Positions 16,375-24,975 of a stretch of 45,011 nt of DNA are shown here, piece by piece. The stretch spans positions 1-45,011 of the forward strand of contig CAYSWH010000010.1 in assembly GCA_964434775.1 (NCBI GenBank). Direction: 5' to 3'. Below the pieces are notes generated by a model. It was not told the origin of the DNA. It searched no databases and saw nothing but the letters and a program-made list of their open reading frames with translations. The DNA is from CAYSWH01 sp964434775. Lineage in GTDB: Bacteria > Patescibacteriota > JACMRA01. Position numbers and translations under genes: made by a program. The first letter of the stretch is position 1, and each line of letters opens with the position of its first letter.

Positions 16375-18162
16375 ATGAAAAAATATTTTTTTTATGCGAC
16401 CACAGTGATTTTAAGTATATTTTTGGTAAGTAATATACAATTATTTACAACTGGCAGTGTTTCAGTGTCGGCTTCAGACGAGTTCTCTTCCAGCCAGAAT
16501 ACTGACAAATATAAAATGACTCCTGATTGCTTTTTTGAAGGAATTTGTGAATCTGTTGACGGTCAAGAAGCAATCGATAGTGCGGAGATTTATAATGAAA
16601 AATCGGCAGATGAGACAACTCAAGACCTAGAAAAGGATCAAGGTGAAAATGATAAAGTTTTAGGTTCGACTAAAGAAAAAGCTGATTCAAAACCGGCACT
16701 TCCCTCTGCACAACCGGCAAATAACTTTGCTCCTGAGAGAAGTGGTTATAATTTGCCTTATAAGCCGGCTACCGGACACTATGTATCCCAGGCATACAAT
16801 AGTAATTTTTCTCACTATCCCGACTCGTTTTTCGCATATAGTATAGACTTTATTATGCCTGTGGGAACTGAACTTTTAGCAATCAAAGACGGAGTAGTCG
16901 ATAGAATGACTGAATCATATACGCAAAATTGTCCCAGCGGAGGGTGTCTTGGTAATATTATTACAATCAAACACGGTGATGACACGACTTCTTTATACTA
17001 CCATTTAAAACCCTACAGTATTCCGGATAATTTATACCCCGGGTCATTTGTAAGAAGAGGTCAAAAAATCGGGGAAAGCGGCAATACGGGTTGGTCTACA
17101 GGCCCGCATCTTCATTTTGCCCTTCAAAATTACTCTTCAACTAGTGCCTGGGCTCAAAGTAAGCCGATTGCTTTTGAAGAGTGTTATATGAACACGGAGC
17201 CGTTTAAGAGCGAATGGAAGATCGGTTGTATACCGGAAGTCGGAAAAAAATACACCGCCCTTTTTGATTCCGGTGAGTATAGTAAAAAGAATCTAAATAG
17301 TGCTTTGGAGGTTTTTAATGATGAGATGTATCAAGTGCATGTTGGTAGCAACAATAGAATATATAGTAGAAAATCCGTGGACGGTTATACCTGGACAAAT
17401 TGGATTACTAGTGATGATCCACATGAATTTACCAAACATTCTTTGGCCATGGAATCGTACGGAGGTAAAATATTTCAATCACATGTCGGAAACAATAATC
17501 GTATTTATACAAGATCATCTCCGGACGGTGTTAATTGGACCGGTTGGATTACCAGCGAAGATCCTCATGAATATACTCACCATGCCGTTTCCTTTGGTAC
17601 CTTGGACGGATTAATGTTTCAATCCCATATAGGTCACAATAACCGTATCTATACAAGATACTCTTCTGATGCCATAAATTGGACCGGCTGGATTACCAGC
17701 ACCGATCCATATGAGTATACCGATGCACCTATTTCTATAACAAGCTTTAAGGGTAGGGTATACATGAACCATTTAGGTGGAGATAAAAAAGTATACGTTA
17801 GAAGTTCAGCCGATGGAAAAAACTGGACTCACTGGAGATATTTTGATCCCAATGAGAGTGTTCGGGGTACTATTCCGATGGCTGCTACTAATGATCGATT
17901 GTATCAATCTCATGCAGGTTACACTGCCAGGGTCTATACCAGATCTTCGACCAACGGAAATGAATGGACCGGTTGGGCTGATAGTGCCAATGAGAATATG
18001 TCAGTTTTCGGAGGTATGTACATGACTTCTTGGAATGATCGATTATATCAGACTCACATCGGTTTAGATAAAAAAATCTATATTAGAAGGTCGGTAGTAT
18101 TGGATGGTGAGCATATAACCTGGGAAGACTGGCAGGCTATCCCCGGCACTATTTCTCTTTAG
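16375..18162 (+). CDS. secreted M23 family peptidoglycan endopeptidase with six C-terminal repeats
   Basis: A signal peptide (1-30) is followed by a low-complexity Glu/Asp/Ser linker to about 120. The LytM/M23 domain spans roughly 125-265. Its zinc ligands appear as SH near 146 and the Asp in YSIDFIMPVGTELLAIKDGVV near 159. The classic HxxxD spacing is absent, but the SH..YxIDFxMPxGT variant is common. HLHF (about 245-248) completes the site. From about 300 to the end come six repeats of some 48 residues: MYQVHVG.NNRIYTRSS.DG..WTGWITS.DPHEYT. These may form a six-bladed propeller or bind wall glycans. The enzyme probably cuts cross-links outside the cell during growth, division or attack on another cell. 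It has its own promoter. Confidence 0.88.
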   Translation: MKKYFFYATTVILSIFLVSNIQLFTTGSVSVSASDEFSSSQNTDKYKMTPDCFFEGICESVDGQEAIDSAEIYNEKSADETTQDLEKDQGENDKVLGSTKEKADSKPALPSAQPANNFAPERSGYNLPYKPATGHYVSQAYNSNFSHYPDSFFAYSIDFIMPVGTELLAIKDGVVDRMTESYTQNCPSGGCLGNIITIKHGDDTTSLYYHLKPYSIPDNLYPGSFVRRGQKIGESGNTGWSTGPHLHFALQNYSSTSAWAQSKPIAFEECYMNTEPFKSEWKIGCIPEVGKKYTALFDSGEYSKKNLNSALEVFNDEMYQVHVGSNNRIYSRKSVDGYTWTNWITSDDPHEFTKHSLAMESYGGKIFQSHVGNNNRIYTRSSPDGVNWTGWITSEDPHEYTHHAVSFGTLDGLMFQSHIGHNNRIYTRYSSDAINWTGWITSTDPYEYTDAPISITSFKGRVYMNHLGGDKKVYVRSSADGKNWTHWRYFDPNESVRGTIPMAATNDRLYQSHAGYTARVYTRSSTNGNEWTGWADSANENMSVFGGMYMTSWNDRLYQTHIGLDKKIYIRRSVVLDGEHITWEDWQAIPGTISL

Positions 18163-18210
18163 ATAAATAATAGAGATTTAGCGGAAGGTCTAAAATTTGC
18201 TTTGTAACAG

Positions 18211-20052
18211 CTATTTTTTGAGAACCAACTTTACTTTTTCTGTTATACTTTTGGAATCTATACCCATGTATTCAAGAAGTTCTTTGGGCTTACCGCTCCG
18301 AGGCATCTTGTCAACGAACAAACCGTAAACCTTTGTTTGCGATCTTGCTACAGTTTCACTAACCGCACCGTAAATTCCACCTTCCTTATAATGATCTTCT
18401 ACGGTGATTAGAGCTTGAGTTTCTCTAGTCGCCTGTTCTATTGTGTCAGTGTCAATTGGTTTGATAGAGTATAGATCAATGACCCGAACAAGAATTCCTT
18501 CCTCTTTGAGCATTTCGTAGGCACTAAGAATTTCAAATAGAGTAATTCCGGCTCCGATTAACGTAATTTGATCTTTGTCAGATGACTTTATTACTTTACT
18601 ACCTCCAGGTCTAAACTCCTCATTATTTTCATAAATAACAGGTGTGTCGGCTCTAGTAGTTCGGATGTAAAATAGTCCTTTTGTGTCGGCAGCGATTTTA
18701 ACTAATTTTTTAGTGGAGACAGCATCACTTGGGTAAAAAACGTGCATTCCTTGAACCGCCCTGGTCATTGCCAAATCCTCCAGAGCCATTTGTGAAGAAC
18801 CGTCTTCGCCTATAGATACTCCGGAGTGAGAACCGGCAATTTTGAAATTGCCTTGAGAATATTGAGCCATCCTAATTTGGTCAAAGGCCCTTGTTAGGAA
18901 AGCAGCAAAGGATGAGGCAAAAGGAACTTTTCCTCTTTTAGCAAGTCCTAGAGCAGTGCTAATCATATTCTGTTCGGCAATAAACATTTCAAAAAATTTA
19001 TTCGGATACTCTTTTTTAAATACTTCGGCATATGTTGAGTTGCTGGTTTCAGCATCCAGAACGACTATGTCCGGATTACTTTGGTAGGCCTCAACAAGAC
19101 TTTGGCCATATGCCTTTCTGGTAGCTACTTTTTCTCCTAGTTCGTATTCTTTTACTTCCACAGGTTTAATACTTGCTTTTTTTTGGATAGAAAGGCTTTT
19201 CGGCTTGGCAACTTCTGCTACAAGTGACTGATTAACTTTACCAATTTCTTTTAGTGCTTCCTGCAATTGTTCTTCGTCAATCGCTTTACCGTGCCATTTG
19301 GGACTATCTTCTAAAAAACTGACTCCTTTTCCCTTGATAGTCTTGGCTACAATCATCTTTGGTTTGTTGGTTTTGTTTTCTTCAATTCGTTTGTAGGCTT
19401 GGGTTACTTCTTCAGTGTTATGACCGTCAATTACTATTGTTTCCCAACCAAAGGCTTCAGCTTTTTTGGCAATTTTTTCCAAATCATGACCGTAAATGGT
19501 CTCACCTCTTTGCCCGAGCCTATTAACATCTATGATTCCGATCAGGTTGTCTAAATTATAATGCGAAGCTAATTCCATGGCTTCCCAGACAGAACCTTCG
19601 GTAATTTCACTATCTCCCATCAAGACATATGTTCGGTATGAGAGTTCATCTAAGAATTTACCGTTAAGAGCCATGCCTAAGCCTACGCCTAAACCTTGTC
19701 CCAGGGAACCGCTTGCTACTTCGGTGTAAGGAAACCTCATTGTCGGGTGTCCTTCCAAGGTTGAATCAAAATCTCTAAGAGATAAAAGCTCTTCCTTGCT
19801 TACTTTACCGGCTGCTGCGTACAAAGAATAAAATAAGGGTGAGGCATGACCCTTGGAAAAGATCAATCGATCATTGTTAGTATTTTGAGGGTTATCCAAA
19901 TCCGCCTTAAAGAATCCTCCGAATAAAAGCACTCCGGTTAGTTCAGCGGCAGAAAGAGAAGAAGTAGGGTGTCCTGATCCTGCGGCAGTCGTAGAAACTA
20001 GAATGTAGTATCTTATTAATTTAACTATTTCCTGAAGATTTTGATTAGTCAT
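18211..20052 (-). CDS. tkt: transketolase
   Basis: Thiamine-diphosphate enzyme moving two-carbon units between sugar phosphates in the non-oxidative pentose phosphate pathway. It carries both halves in one chain. The N-terminal TPP domain has GHPTSSLSAAEL, GSLGQGLGVGLG and GDSEITEGSVWEAM with the metal site at D...N. The pyrimidine domain, near residues 310-480, has MFIAEQNM and the catalytic Glu. The C-terminal domain begins about 490. The length of 613 is shorter than the E. coli type (about 660) and matches the compact mammalian/thermophile type. No operon partner; tRNA-Leu lies upstream on the same strand with its own terminator. Confidence 0.94.
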   Translation of the reverse strand: MTNQNLQEIVKLIRYYILVSTTAAGSGHPTSSLSAAELTGVLLFGGFFKADLDNPQNTNNDRLIFSKGHASPLFYSLYAAAGKVSKEELLSLRDFDSTLEGHPTMRFPYTEVASGSLGQGLGVGLGMALNGKFLDELSYRTYVLMGDSEITEGSVWEAMELASHYNLDNLIGIIDVNRLGQRGETIYGHDLEKIAKKAEAFGWETIVIDGHNTEEVTQAYKRIEENKTNKPKMIVAKTIKGKGVSFLEDSPKWHGKAIDEEQLQEALKEIGKVNQSLVAEVAKPKSLSIQKKASIKPVEVKEYELGEKVATRKAYGQSLVEAYQSNPDIVVLDAETSNSTYAEVFKKEYPNKFFEMFIAEQNMISTALGLAKRGKVPFASSFAAFLTRAFDQIRMAQYSQGNFKIAGSHSGVSIGEDGSSQMALEDLAMTRAVQGMHVFYPSDAVSTKKLVKIAADTKGLFYIRTTRADTPVIYENNEEFRPGGSKVIKSSDKDQITLIGAGITLFEILSAYEMLKEEGILVRVIDLYSIKPIDTDTIEQATRETQALITVEDHYKEGGIYGAVSETVARSQTKVYGLFVDKMPRSGKPKELLEYMGIDSKSITEKVKLVLKK

Positions 20053-20186
20053 ATCAATTTATTTGGGATTAATTAATTCTTTGTCTAATTTTAGATTAAG
20101 CCTTTCAGAATATAAACTGTCAAATAAGAAGGATCCTTTGTGTTAGACGGTGATAAATTTGATTTTGCTGTTTTTGAATTAGTTTT

Positions 20187-20211
20187 AAAAAAAACTCCCG
20201 GAAAAAGGAGT
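20187..20211 (-). terminator. Rho-independent terminator after tRNA-Leu
   Basis: ACTCC (20194-20198) pairs with GGAGT (20207-20211); on the minus strand the hairpin runs straight into eight T. It lies 18 bases past the tRNA end. Confidence 0.8.
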
Positions 20212-20228
20212 AAATATTACAATTGATT

Positions 20229-20314
20229 TGGTGCCGAAGGAGGGACTCGAACCCTCACGTCTTTGCAGACAAAGGATTTTAAGTCCTTCGTGTCTACCAT
20301 TCCACCACCTCGGC
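20229..20314 (-). tRNA. tRNA-Leu (anticodon TAA)
   Basis: Class II tRNA on the minus strand. The acceptor GCCGAGG pairs with CCTTCGGC-side bases. The anticodon arm is AAGGA-CTTAAAA-TCCTT with TAA at 34-36. A long variable arm follows (TTGTCTGCAAAGACG), then the T arm GAGGG-TTCGAGT-CCCTC, discriminator A and encoded CCA. It reads Leu UUA and UUG codons. Confidence 0.95.
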
Positions 20315-20315
20315 T

Positions 20316-20502
20316 TTAAATTTAGTGAATATGATTTTTCATCTAGTAAGCATATTTTTAGGTGTAATTTTCCGGTTTGTCAAGAATAAGGCTTTGTAAT
20401 TAAGTCGCAGTCGCCTATTTTGTTGCATTTTTTTTATTTTGACTATTTAAAGCAATAAGGATTTGGCAGTTTAATTGTTTCTTAACTGAGTATTTGCAAA
20501 AG
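20316..20502. other. short gene-free stretch
   Basis: Between the acetyltransferase remnant and tRNA-Leu. I see no hairpin with a T-tract and no clear promoter. Confidence 0.4.
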
Positions 20503-20745
20503 TTACAATAGAATGGACTCTAACTCAATTTCATCACGAACGGGAATGCCGCTTGCTCCGATTAAAGGAATTTGAGGCTTTATCTTATATTCTTTGATGA
20601 TTTTTTTTCTGATACCCTTGATAACAAAACCACGATTTGGTTTTTGGTAGAAACTCAAGCCTTCAACATTGTCGTTAGTGGTGGTGAGGCAAAGCCTATG
20701 GCAACCATTTTTCTTAGCAATTTTTTTTAATCGTCTCTTTATCAT
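20503..20745 (-). pseudogene. C-terminal remnant of a GNAT acetyltransferase
   Basis: The 80-codon frame reads IAKKNGCHRLCLTTTNDNVEGLSFYQKPNRGFVI followed by KIKPQIPLIGASGIPVRDEIELES. This matches the last half of GNAT N-acetyltransferases of the type ending in PxIPxxGxxGIPIRDEIELE. The acetyl-CoA loop (Q/RxxGxG/A) that should precede it is missing. Upstream sequence in all frames has no GNAT N-terminus before it runs into the VOC gene. FYQKPNRGF also has extra residues where FY.k.GF is usual. Best read as a truncated, dead gene. Confidence 0.7.
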
Positions 20746-20851
20746 TTACATCGGCGGTTTGTATTTGATATTTTGTCATTTAGAGGGATGTTAATAATTA
20801 TTCTTGTAGGTTTAAACAGTAACTGTGTATACCATATGTTATTTCTTAAAA

Positions 20852-21256
20852 TTAATTCTTGTTCCAAAAAGGATTCCAACATATTTCCCAAAGATGACCG
20901 TCTAAATCTGAGATGTATGAGTGAAACCCTCCCCAAAACACTTTTTGAGGTTCCTTGATTAACTTAGCTCCAAGCCTTTGTGCTTTTTCAGTGATTTTTA
21001 CGACCTCATCTTCTGAAAGCGTATTATGAGCTAAAGTTACCCCTCTAAAGCCTGAACCTTTGTGATCAGTTAAGGCATCTTTGGCTAGTTCTTCCCAAGG
21101 ATACAAGGCTATAGTAGTTCCGCCGGTGCTTTGAGGGTCAAAGAAAATGATATGAGCTGTTTCTTCTTTGATATTCCATTGAAACAGACTTTGATAGAAG
21201 GTCTTTGAGCTTGTTAGGTTCTTTACACCCAGAGTAATTATACTGGTTTTAAGCAT
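20852..21256 (-). CDS. VOC (glyoxalase/dioxygenase) family protein
   Basis: 134 residues with the paired beta-alpha-beta-beta-beta modules of the vicinal oxygen chelate fold: LKTSIITLGVKNLTSSKTFYQSLFQW, then FRGVTLAHNT and the closing SYISDLDGHLWEICWNP with a metal-ligand Glu. The family includes glyoxalase I, dioxygenases and resistance proteins; the exact reaction cannot be told. Relatives with FYQSLF.W and D.DGHLWE are often annotated only as glyoxalase-like. It is a single-gene unit next to the acetyltransferase remnant. Confidence 0.85.
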   Translation of the reverse strand: MLKTSIITLGVKNLTSSKTFYQSLFQWNIKEETAHIIFFDPQSTGGTTIALYPWEELAKDALTDHKGSGFRGVTLAHNTLSEDEVVKITEKAQRLGAKLIKEPQKVFWGGFHSYISDLDGHLWEICWNPFWNKN

Positions 21257-21385
21257 ATTGACTTCTTATTTACATATAAATTGAGAATGATTAATTAACT
21301 ACTGAGTATCATTTTACAGTCTTTATTGTTGCTAAAAAAAGTTTTTTTGATAAAATAAATTTACTATTTTAATTTTTTGAGAGCT

Positions 21386-24067
21386 TCATTTGTAAGTCTT
21401 TCGGAGAAACTTGTAAAGTTCCATGATCCAGAAGACACTGGAAGATATTATTACCAAAAAGAATATTTCAAAGAAATTTAGGTAGGTAAAGCCCAGGGCG
21501 TAGTTTAGAAATGGTATAAACGGACTGAATACTGTTAGAAGAAAGGTGGCTAGCCAGCTCCAGTTTAGAAATTTGTTGCTAAACAAGTTTTGATTGAAAG
21601 CCGATTGGTAAAGTGGTCTTAGATTGGGTACGTTAAATAGTTGACAAAGTGACATGGCAATAAAGGCGGCGGTAGTGGCTTTAGCATCACTTTGTTGAGA
21701 AAATATCCAGTAGCTTCCTAGGGTTATGGGGACCATTATTATACTCATCAGTAAAATGAAGGGCAATACTTTTTTATTAAGGATATCCTCGTTTTTCTTC
21801 TTTGGTTTTTTCTTTAAAACATCTTTTTCCGGTCGATCAAAAGCTAGAGAGATGGCAGGGATACCGTCAGTTACCAAGTTAAGCCAAAGGATTTGAGAGG
21901 CGGTTAGAGGTAAGGGCAATCCTAAGAATAGAGAAACTAACAGAGTACTGGTTTCTGCGATATTGGTACTTAACAAAAAGTAGGTAGACTTCTTAACGTT
22001 ATCGAAAACGGTTCGTCCTTCCTCAATTGCTTTCACAATAGTTGCGAAATTATCGTCAGCTAAAACGATATCAGAGGCTTCTCTGGCTACGTCCGTGCCG
22101 ATCTGTCCCATAGAAATACCAATATTGGCCTGTTTGATTGCCGGAGCATCGTTGACTCCGTCGCCGGTTACGGCAATTGTTTCTCCTTCGTTTTGCAGAG
22201 TTTTAATAATTTTATATTTCATATTCGGAGAGAGTCTGGCAAAAATACTATGCGATAAAACAGTTTGTATAAACTCTTTCTTAGTCATTCTTTCCAGCTC
22301 TTTTTGGTCGAAAGCCGGCTCTTTCTCCTTCCCCAAACCAATTTCTCGGGCAATGGCCTTGGCAGTGGCTTTGTGATCTCCGGTGATCATTACTACTTTT
22401 ATTCCGGCATTTTTACATTTGGAAATAGCCTCGGCTACATCATTTCTAACAGGGTCTCTCAACCCAACCAGCCCTACCATTTCCAACCCTTGGATATCTT
22501 TAGCAGAAACAGAATGAAAGTTTGACGATACTTCTTTTACGGCAATTGCTAAAGTTCTTATGGCCTGAGAGCTATAATTTGTAATGACATCTACAACCTT
22601 TTCTCTGTCTTTTTCGGATATTTTACCTTGGTTTAAGAAATTTAGCGAATTTTCCAAGATTATTTCCGGAGCTCCGATTGCATACAGAAACCTTTTCTTT
22701 TCTTTGTTTTCAACCAAGGCTGCTCTAAACTTATTAACCGAATTAAAAGGAAGTGAATCGATAATTTTATACTCCTTCAATAAATCTTCTTTACAGGTTC
22801 CGGACTTTTCACCAAGCACCACAAGACCGGCTTCTGTTGGATCGCCTAGGATTTCATAATTATTGTTTTTGTTGTCTGCTTTTGGAGTTACTCTGGCCTC
22901 TGTACCTAACAAGCAAATATTTATCAAAGTTTTTATCCCAGAATCTTCCAATGGATCTTTTACTTCTTTTTCCTGAAAAGAAAATTTTCCCTGAGAAGAC
23001 CAGCCTATTCCACTTACAGTAAATTCCCTATCATCAACCATCCAAATTCTTTCAGCTGTCATGGTATTTTGGGTGAGAGTGCCTGTTTTATCTGTACATA
23101 TCGTAGTAACAACTCCCAAAGTTTCAGTTGAAGGTAAAGTGCGAATAATCGCTTTTCTTTGAGCCATACGGGAAGCTCCGACTGCCAGGGTGATTGCCAA
23201 AACCGCCGGCAACCCTTCCGGCACTGCAGAAACCAAAGAAGCGATGGTAAAGAGGAAGATATCTATTAACGGTTCTTGTCTGATAAAATAGCCTACAACA
23301 AAAATGATAAGCGAAGATAGAACTGATAAATATCCTAGTTGTTTAGCCAAAATCTCGCTTTTCTCCTCAAAATGTGTTTTGCTTGGCTTAATCTTTTGCA
23401 ATTTGGAAGCAATTTTGCCGAATTGGGTTTGTTTTCCTGTTGCAGTTACCACAGCTTTGGCTCTTCCTGAGGAAGCATATGTTCCCAGCCAGGCCATATT
23501 TTTCCTGTCTCCCAGAGGCAGGTTCTTTTTCAGTTTTTCAGTTTTCTTAATTACGGGAGTGGATTCTCCGGTGAGGGATGATTCGACGCAACTAAAATTT
23601 TTTACTTCAATCAAGCGACAATCCGCCGGTATTTTATCTCCTTCTTCCAATAAAACCAGGTCTCCTGAAACCAAGTTTTCGGCTTTTACCTTTACTAATT
23701 GTCCGTTTCGGTATACTTTGCTATAGGTGACAATCATTTTATGCAGAGACTGCATCGATTTTTCAGCCTTATATTCTTGAAGAAACCCAATTAAACTGTT
23801 GAGAACAATTACTGTTAGAATAATTATTGCGTCAATTTGGTGGTCAAATACAAATGATATTCCGGCAGCGGCAAAAAGAATGTAGACTAGATAGTTTTGA
23901 AATTGTTTGAGAAATACTAGAACAAGATTCTTTCGCCCTGCTTTCTCCAGTTTGTTTGGACCGCTTTTATTTAGTCTTTTTAACGCCTCTTTCTTACTAA
24001 GGCCTTTTTCTGATGTATTGAGTGCTCTAAAGACCTCTTCTGCTGTACTGGTGTAGAGATGGTTCAT
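21386..24067 (-). CDS. P2A-type cation-transporting ATPase (calcium-pump-like)
   Basis: 893 residues, full length. N-terminal cation-ATPase domain, actuator loop with LTGES near 165, PEGLPAVLAITLAVG in M4 (the P2 pattern), phosphorylation motif DKTGTLT near 326, KGAPE-like site as YAIGAPEIIL, TGDHKATA, and the hinge GDGVNDAPA near 636. Six C-terminal membrane segments include NLVTDGIPAISLAFD in M6. This is the SERCA/PMR1-like or Na+/K+-like P2 group; Ca2+ or Mn2+ export is likely but not proven. The gene stands alone and diverges from thioredoxin. Confidence 0.92.
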   Translation of the reverse strand: MNHLYTSTAEEVFRALNTSEKGLSKKEALKRLNKSGPNKLEKAGRKNLVLVFLKQFQNYLVYILFAAAGISFVFDHQIDAIIILTVIVLNSLIGFLQEYKAEKSMQSLHKMIVTYSKVYRNGQLVKVKAENLVSGDLVLLEEGDKIPADCRLIEVKNFSCVESSLTGESTPVIKKTEKLKKNLPLGDRKNMAWLGTYASSGRAKAVVTATGKQTQFGKIASKLQKIKPSKTHFEEKSEILAKQLGYLSVLSSLIIFVVGYFIRQEPLIDIFLFTIASLVSAVPEGLPAVLAITLAVGASRMAQRKAIIRTLPSTETLGVVTTICTDKTGTLTQNTMTAERIWMVDDREFTVSGIGWSSQGKFSFQEKEVKDPLEDSGIKTLINICLLGTEARVTPKADNKNNNYEILGDPTEAGLVVLGEKSGTCKEDLLKEYKIIDSLPFNSVNKFRAALVENKEKKRFLYAIGAPEIILENSLNFLNQGKISEKDREKVVDVITNYSSQAIRTLAIAVKEVSSNFHSVSAKDIQGLEMVGLVGLRDPVRNDVAEAISKCKNAGIKVVMITGDHKATAKAIAREIGLGKEKEPAFDQKELERMTKKEFIQTVLSHSIFARLSPNMKYKIIKTLQNEGETIAVTGDGVNDAPAIKQANIGISMGQIGTDVAREASDIVLADDNFATIVKAIEEGRTVFDNVKKSTYFLLSTNIAETSTLLVSLFLGLPLPLTASQILWLNLVTDGIPAISLAFDRPEKDVLKKKPKKKNEDILNKKVLPFILLMSIIMVPITLGSYWIFSQQSDAKATTAAFIAMSLCQLFNVPNLRPLYQSAFNQNLFSNKFLNWSWLATFLLTVFSPFIPFLNYALGFTYLNFFEIFFLVIISSSVFWIMELYKFLRKTYK

Positions 24068-24111
24068 TTTATTAATTTTTTTATCTCTGTGTTTGGTTAT
24101 TTACCAATTTT

Positions 24112-24140
24112 ATTTTGATTTAAAAAAATAAGCTGGTCAA
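24112..24140 (-). promoter_or_regulatory. putative promoter of the P2A ATPase gene
   Basis: On the minus strand TTGACC (24135-24140), 17 bases, CAAAAT (24112-24117). Start near 24105, ATG at 24067. Confidence 0.45.
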
Positions 24141-24238
24141 TTGGATGTTTGTGCACACTTCATCAATATTAACTATTTTTTGAAAGGTGATGTTTATTGG
24201 TCTAATTTGTTTTTATTCTTAAAAGAATTGATTAATTA

Positions 24239-24269
24239 TATACCTGTTAGGGGGTAGGGGTATACCTGT
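24239..24269. promoter_or_regulatory. repeat-built putative operator upstream of thioredoxin
   Basis: TATACCTGT occurs twice, at 24239-24247 and 24261-24269, 22 bases apart or about two helical turns. Between them lies AGGGGGTAGGGG, so TATACC (left) and GGTATA (right, 24259-24264) also form an inverted repeat. It ends 13 bases before the first -35 box. The mixture of direct repeat, inverted repeat and G-runs in an AT-rich region suggests a regulator site. It loosely recalls CsoR-type operators (TACCC...GGGTA), but no regulator is nearby. Confidence 0.4.
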
Positions 24270-24282
24270 AAATATTCTATTC

Positions 24283-24311
24283 TTGACATAAATTTTTTTA
24301 TCATGCATACT
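24283..24311 (+). promoter_or_regulatory. upstream promoter of the thioredoxin gene
   Basis: TTGACA (24283-24288), 17 bases, CATACT (24306-24311). Located just downstream of the repeat-built operator candidate. Confidence 0.6.
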
Positions 24312-24326
24312 TAGATTCTGCTTTAG

Positions 24327-24356
24327 TTGACAAGCAAAGCCATTTTTTTATATACT
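24327..24356 (+). promoter_or_regulatory. downstream (main) promoter of the thioredoxin gene
   Basis: TTGACA (24327-24332), 18 bases, TATACT (24351-24356). Start near 24363, leaving a leader of about 23 bases before the ATG. It is one of the two best promoters in the window. Confidence 0.7.
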
Positions 24357-24385
24357 ATTATTAATTAATAACAATAATTATATCT

Positions 24386-24730
24386 ATGTCTCAAGCAAAA
24401 GAATTAACAAGCAATGATTTTAACGAAGTTATAAACAACGAAGGGTACTATTTTATTGATTTTTGGGCTCCTTGGTGTCCTCCTTGTCGATACATGTCAC
24501 CAATATTCGACGGATTAGCCGGGGATGAAGAACTTAAGCACGTAAATTTTAGGAAGGTAAACACTGATGAAGAAAACGAGTTAGCTCAAAAGTTTAATGT
24601 AACCGGCCTGCCTACCTTTATATTAATTAAATCCGACGGCAAGGGTAATTATGAAGAAGTGCAAAAGTTTATGGGAGCTCAAGACGGTTTAACATTCAAG
24701 AGTAAGGTTATCCAAGCAGCTTCTGCCTAA
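24386..24730 (+). CDS. thioredoxin-family protein with CPPC active site
   Basis: 114 residues, one complete thioredoxin fold without signal peptide, so cytoplasmic. The redox site is WCPPC (Cys31 and Cys34) in place of the usual WCGPC. The cis-Pro is in TGLPTF near residue 76. It should reduce protein disulfides, fed by a thioredoxin reductase not in this window. The second Pro in the CxxC loop usually changes the redox potential. Tandem promoters upstream and a strong terminator downstream make it a well-expressed single-gene unit. Confidence 0.92.
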   Translation: MSQAKELTSNDFNEVINNEGYYFIDFWAPWCPPCRYMSPIFDGLAGDEELKHVNFRKVNTDEENELAQKFNVTGLPTFILIKSDGKGNYEEVQKFMGAQDGLTFKSKVIQAASA

Positions 24731-24771
24731 TTCCGGTTAAATAATTAGTTTAACTGGGCTACACAAATCTG

Positions 24772-24794
24772 CGGTCATTATTGGCCGTTTTTTT
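24772..24794 (+). terminator. Rho-independent terminator of the thioredoxin gene
   Basis: CGGTCA (24772-24777), loop TTAT, TGGCCG (24782-24787), 6 bp with one T-G wobble, then seven T (24788-24794). Confidence 0.85.
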
Positions 24795-24975
24795 GGCTTC
24801 ATTTAGAATGATTCATATAGTAATTTTATTAAGCTTAATACTTTTAAACATAATAGTTTTTAGTCATTAGAATTATTCAGAAGAATACTTCGGTTTAGCT
24901 ATTTTGTTTGGTGAGTTGAAAGATTTTTGACATAAATAGTAGAAATACTAATCTTAAGAAAGTTAACCTGAGATT

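Noticed and set aside
20742..20936. 64-codon minus-strand frame between the GNAT remnant and the VOC gene
   Set aside because: Overlaps the VOC gene in another frame, and its non-overlapping part does not supply the missing GNAT half.
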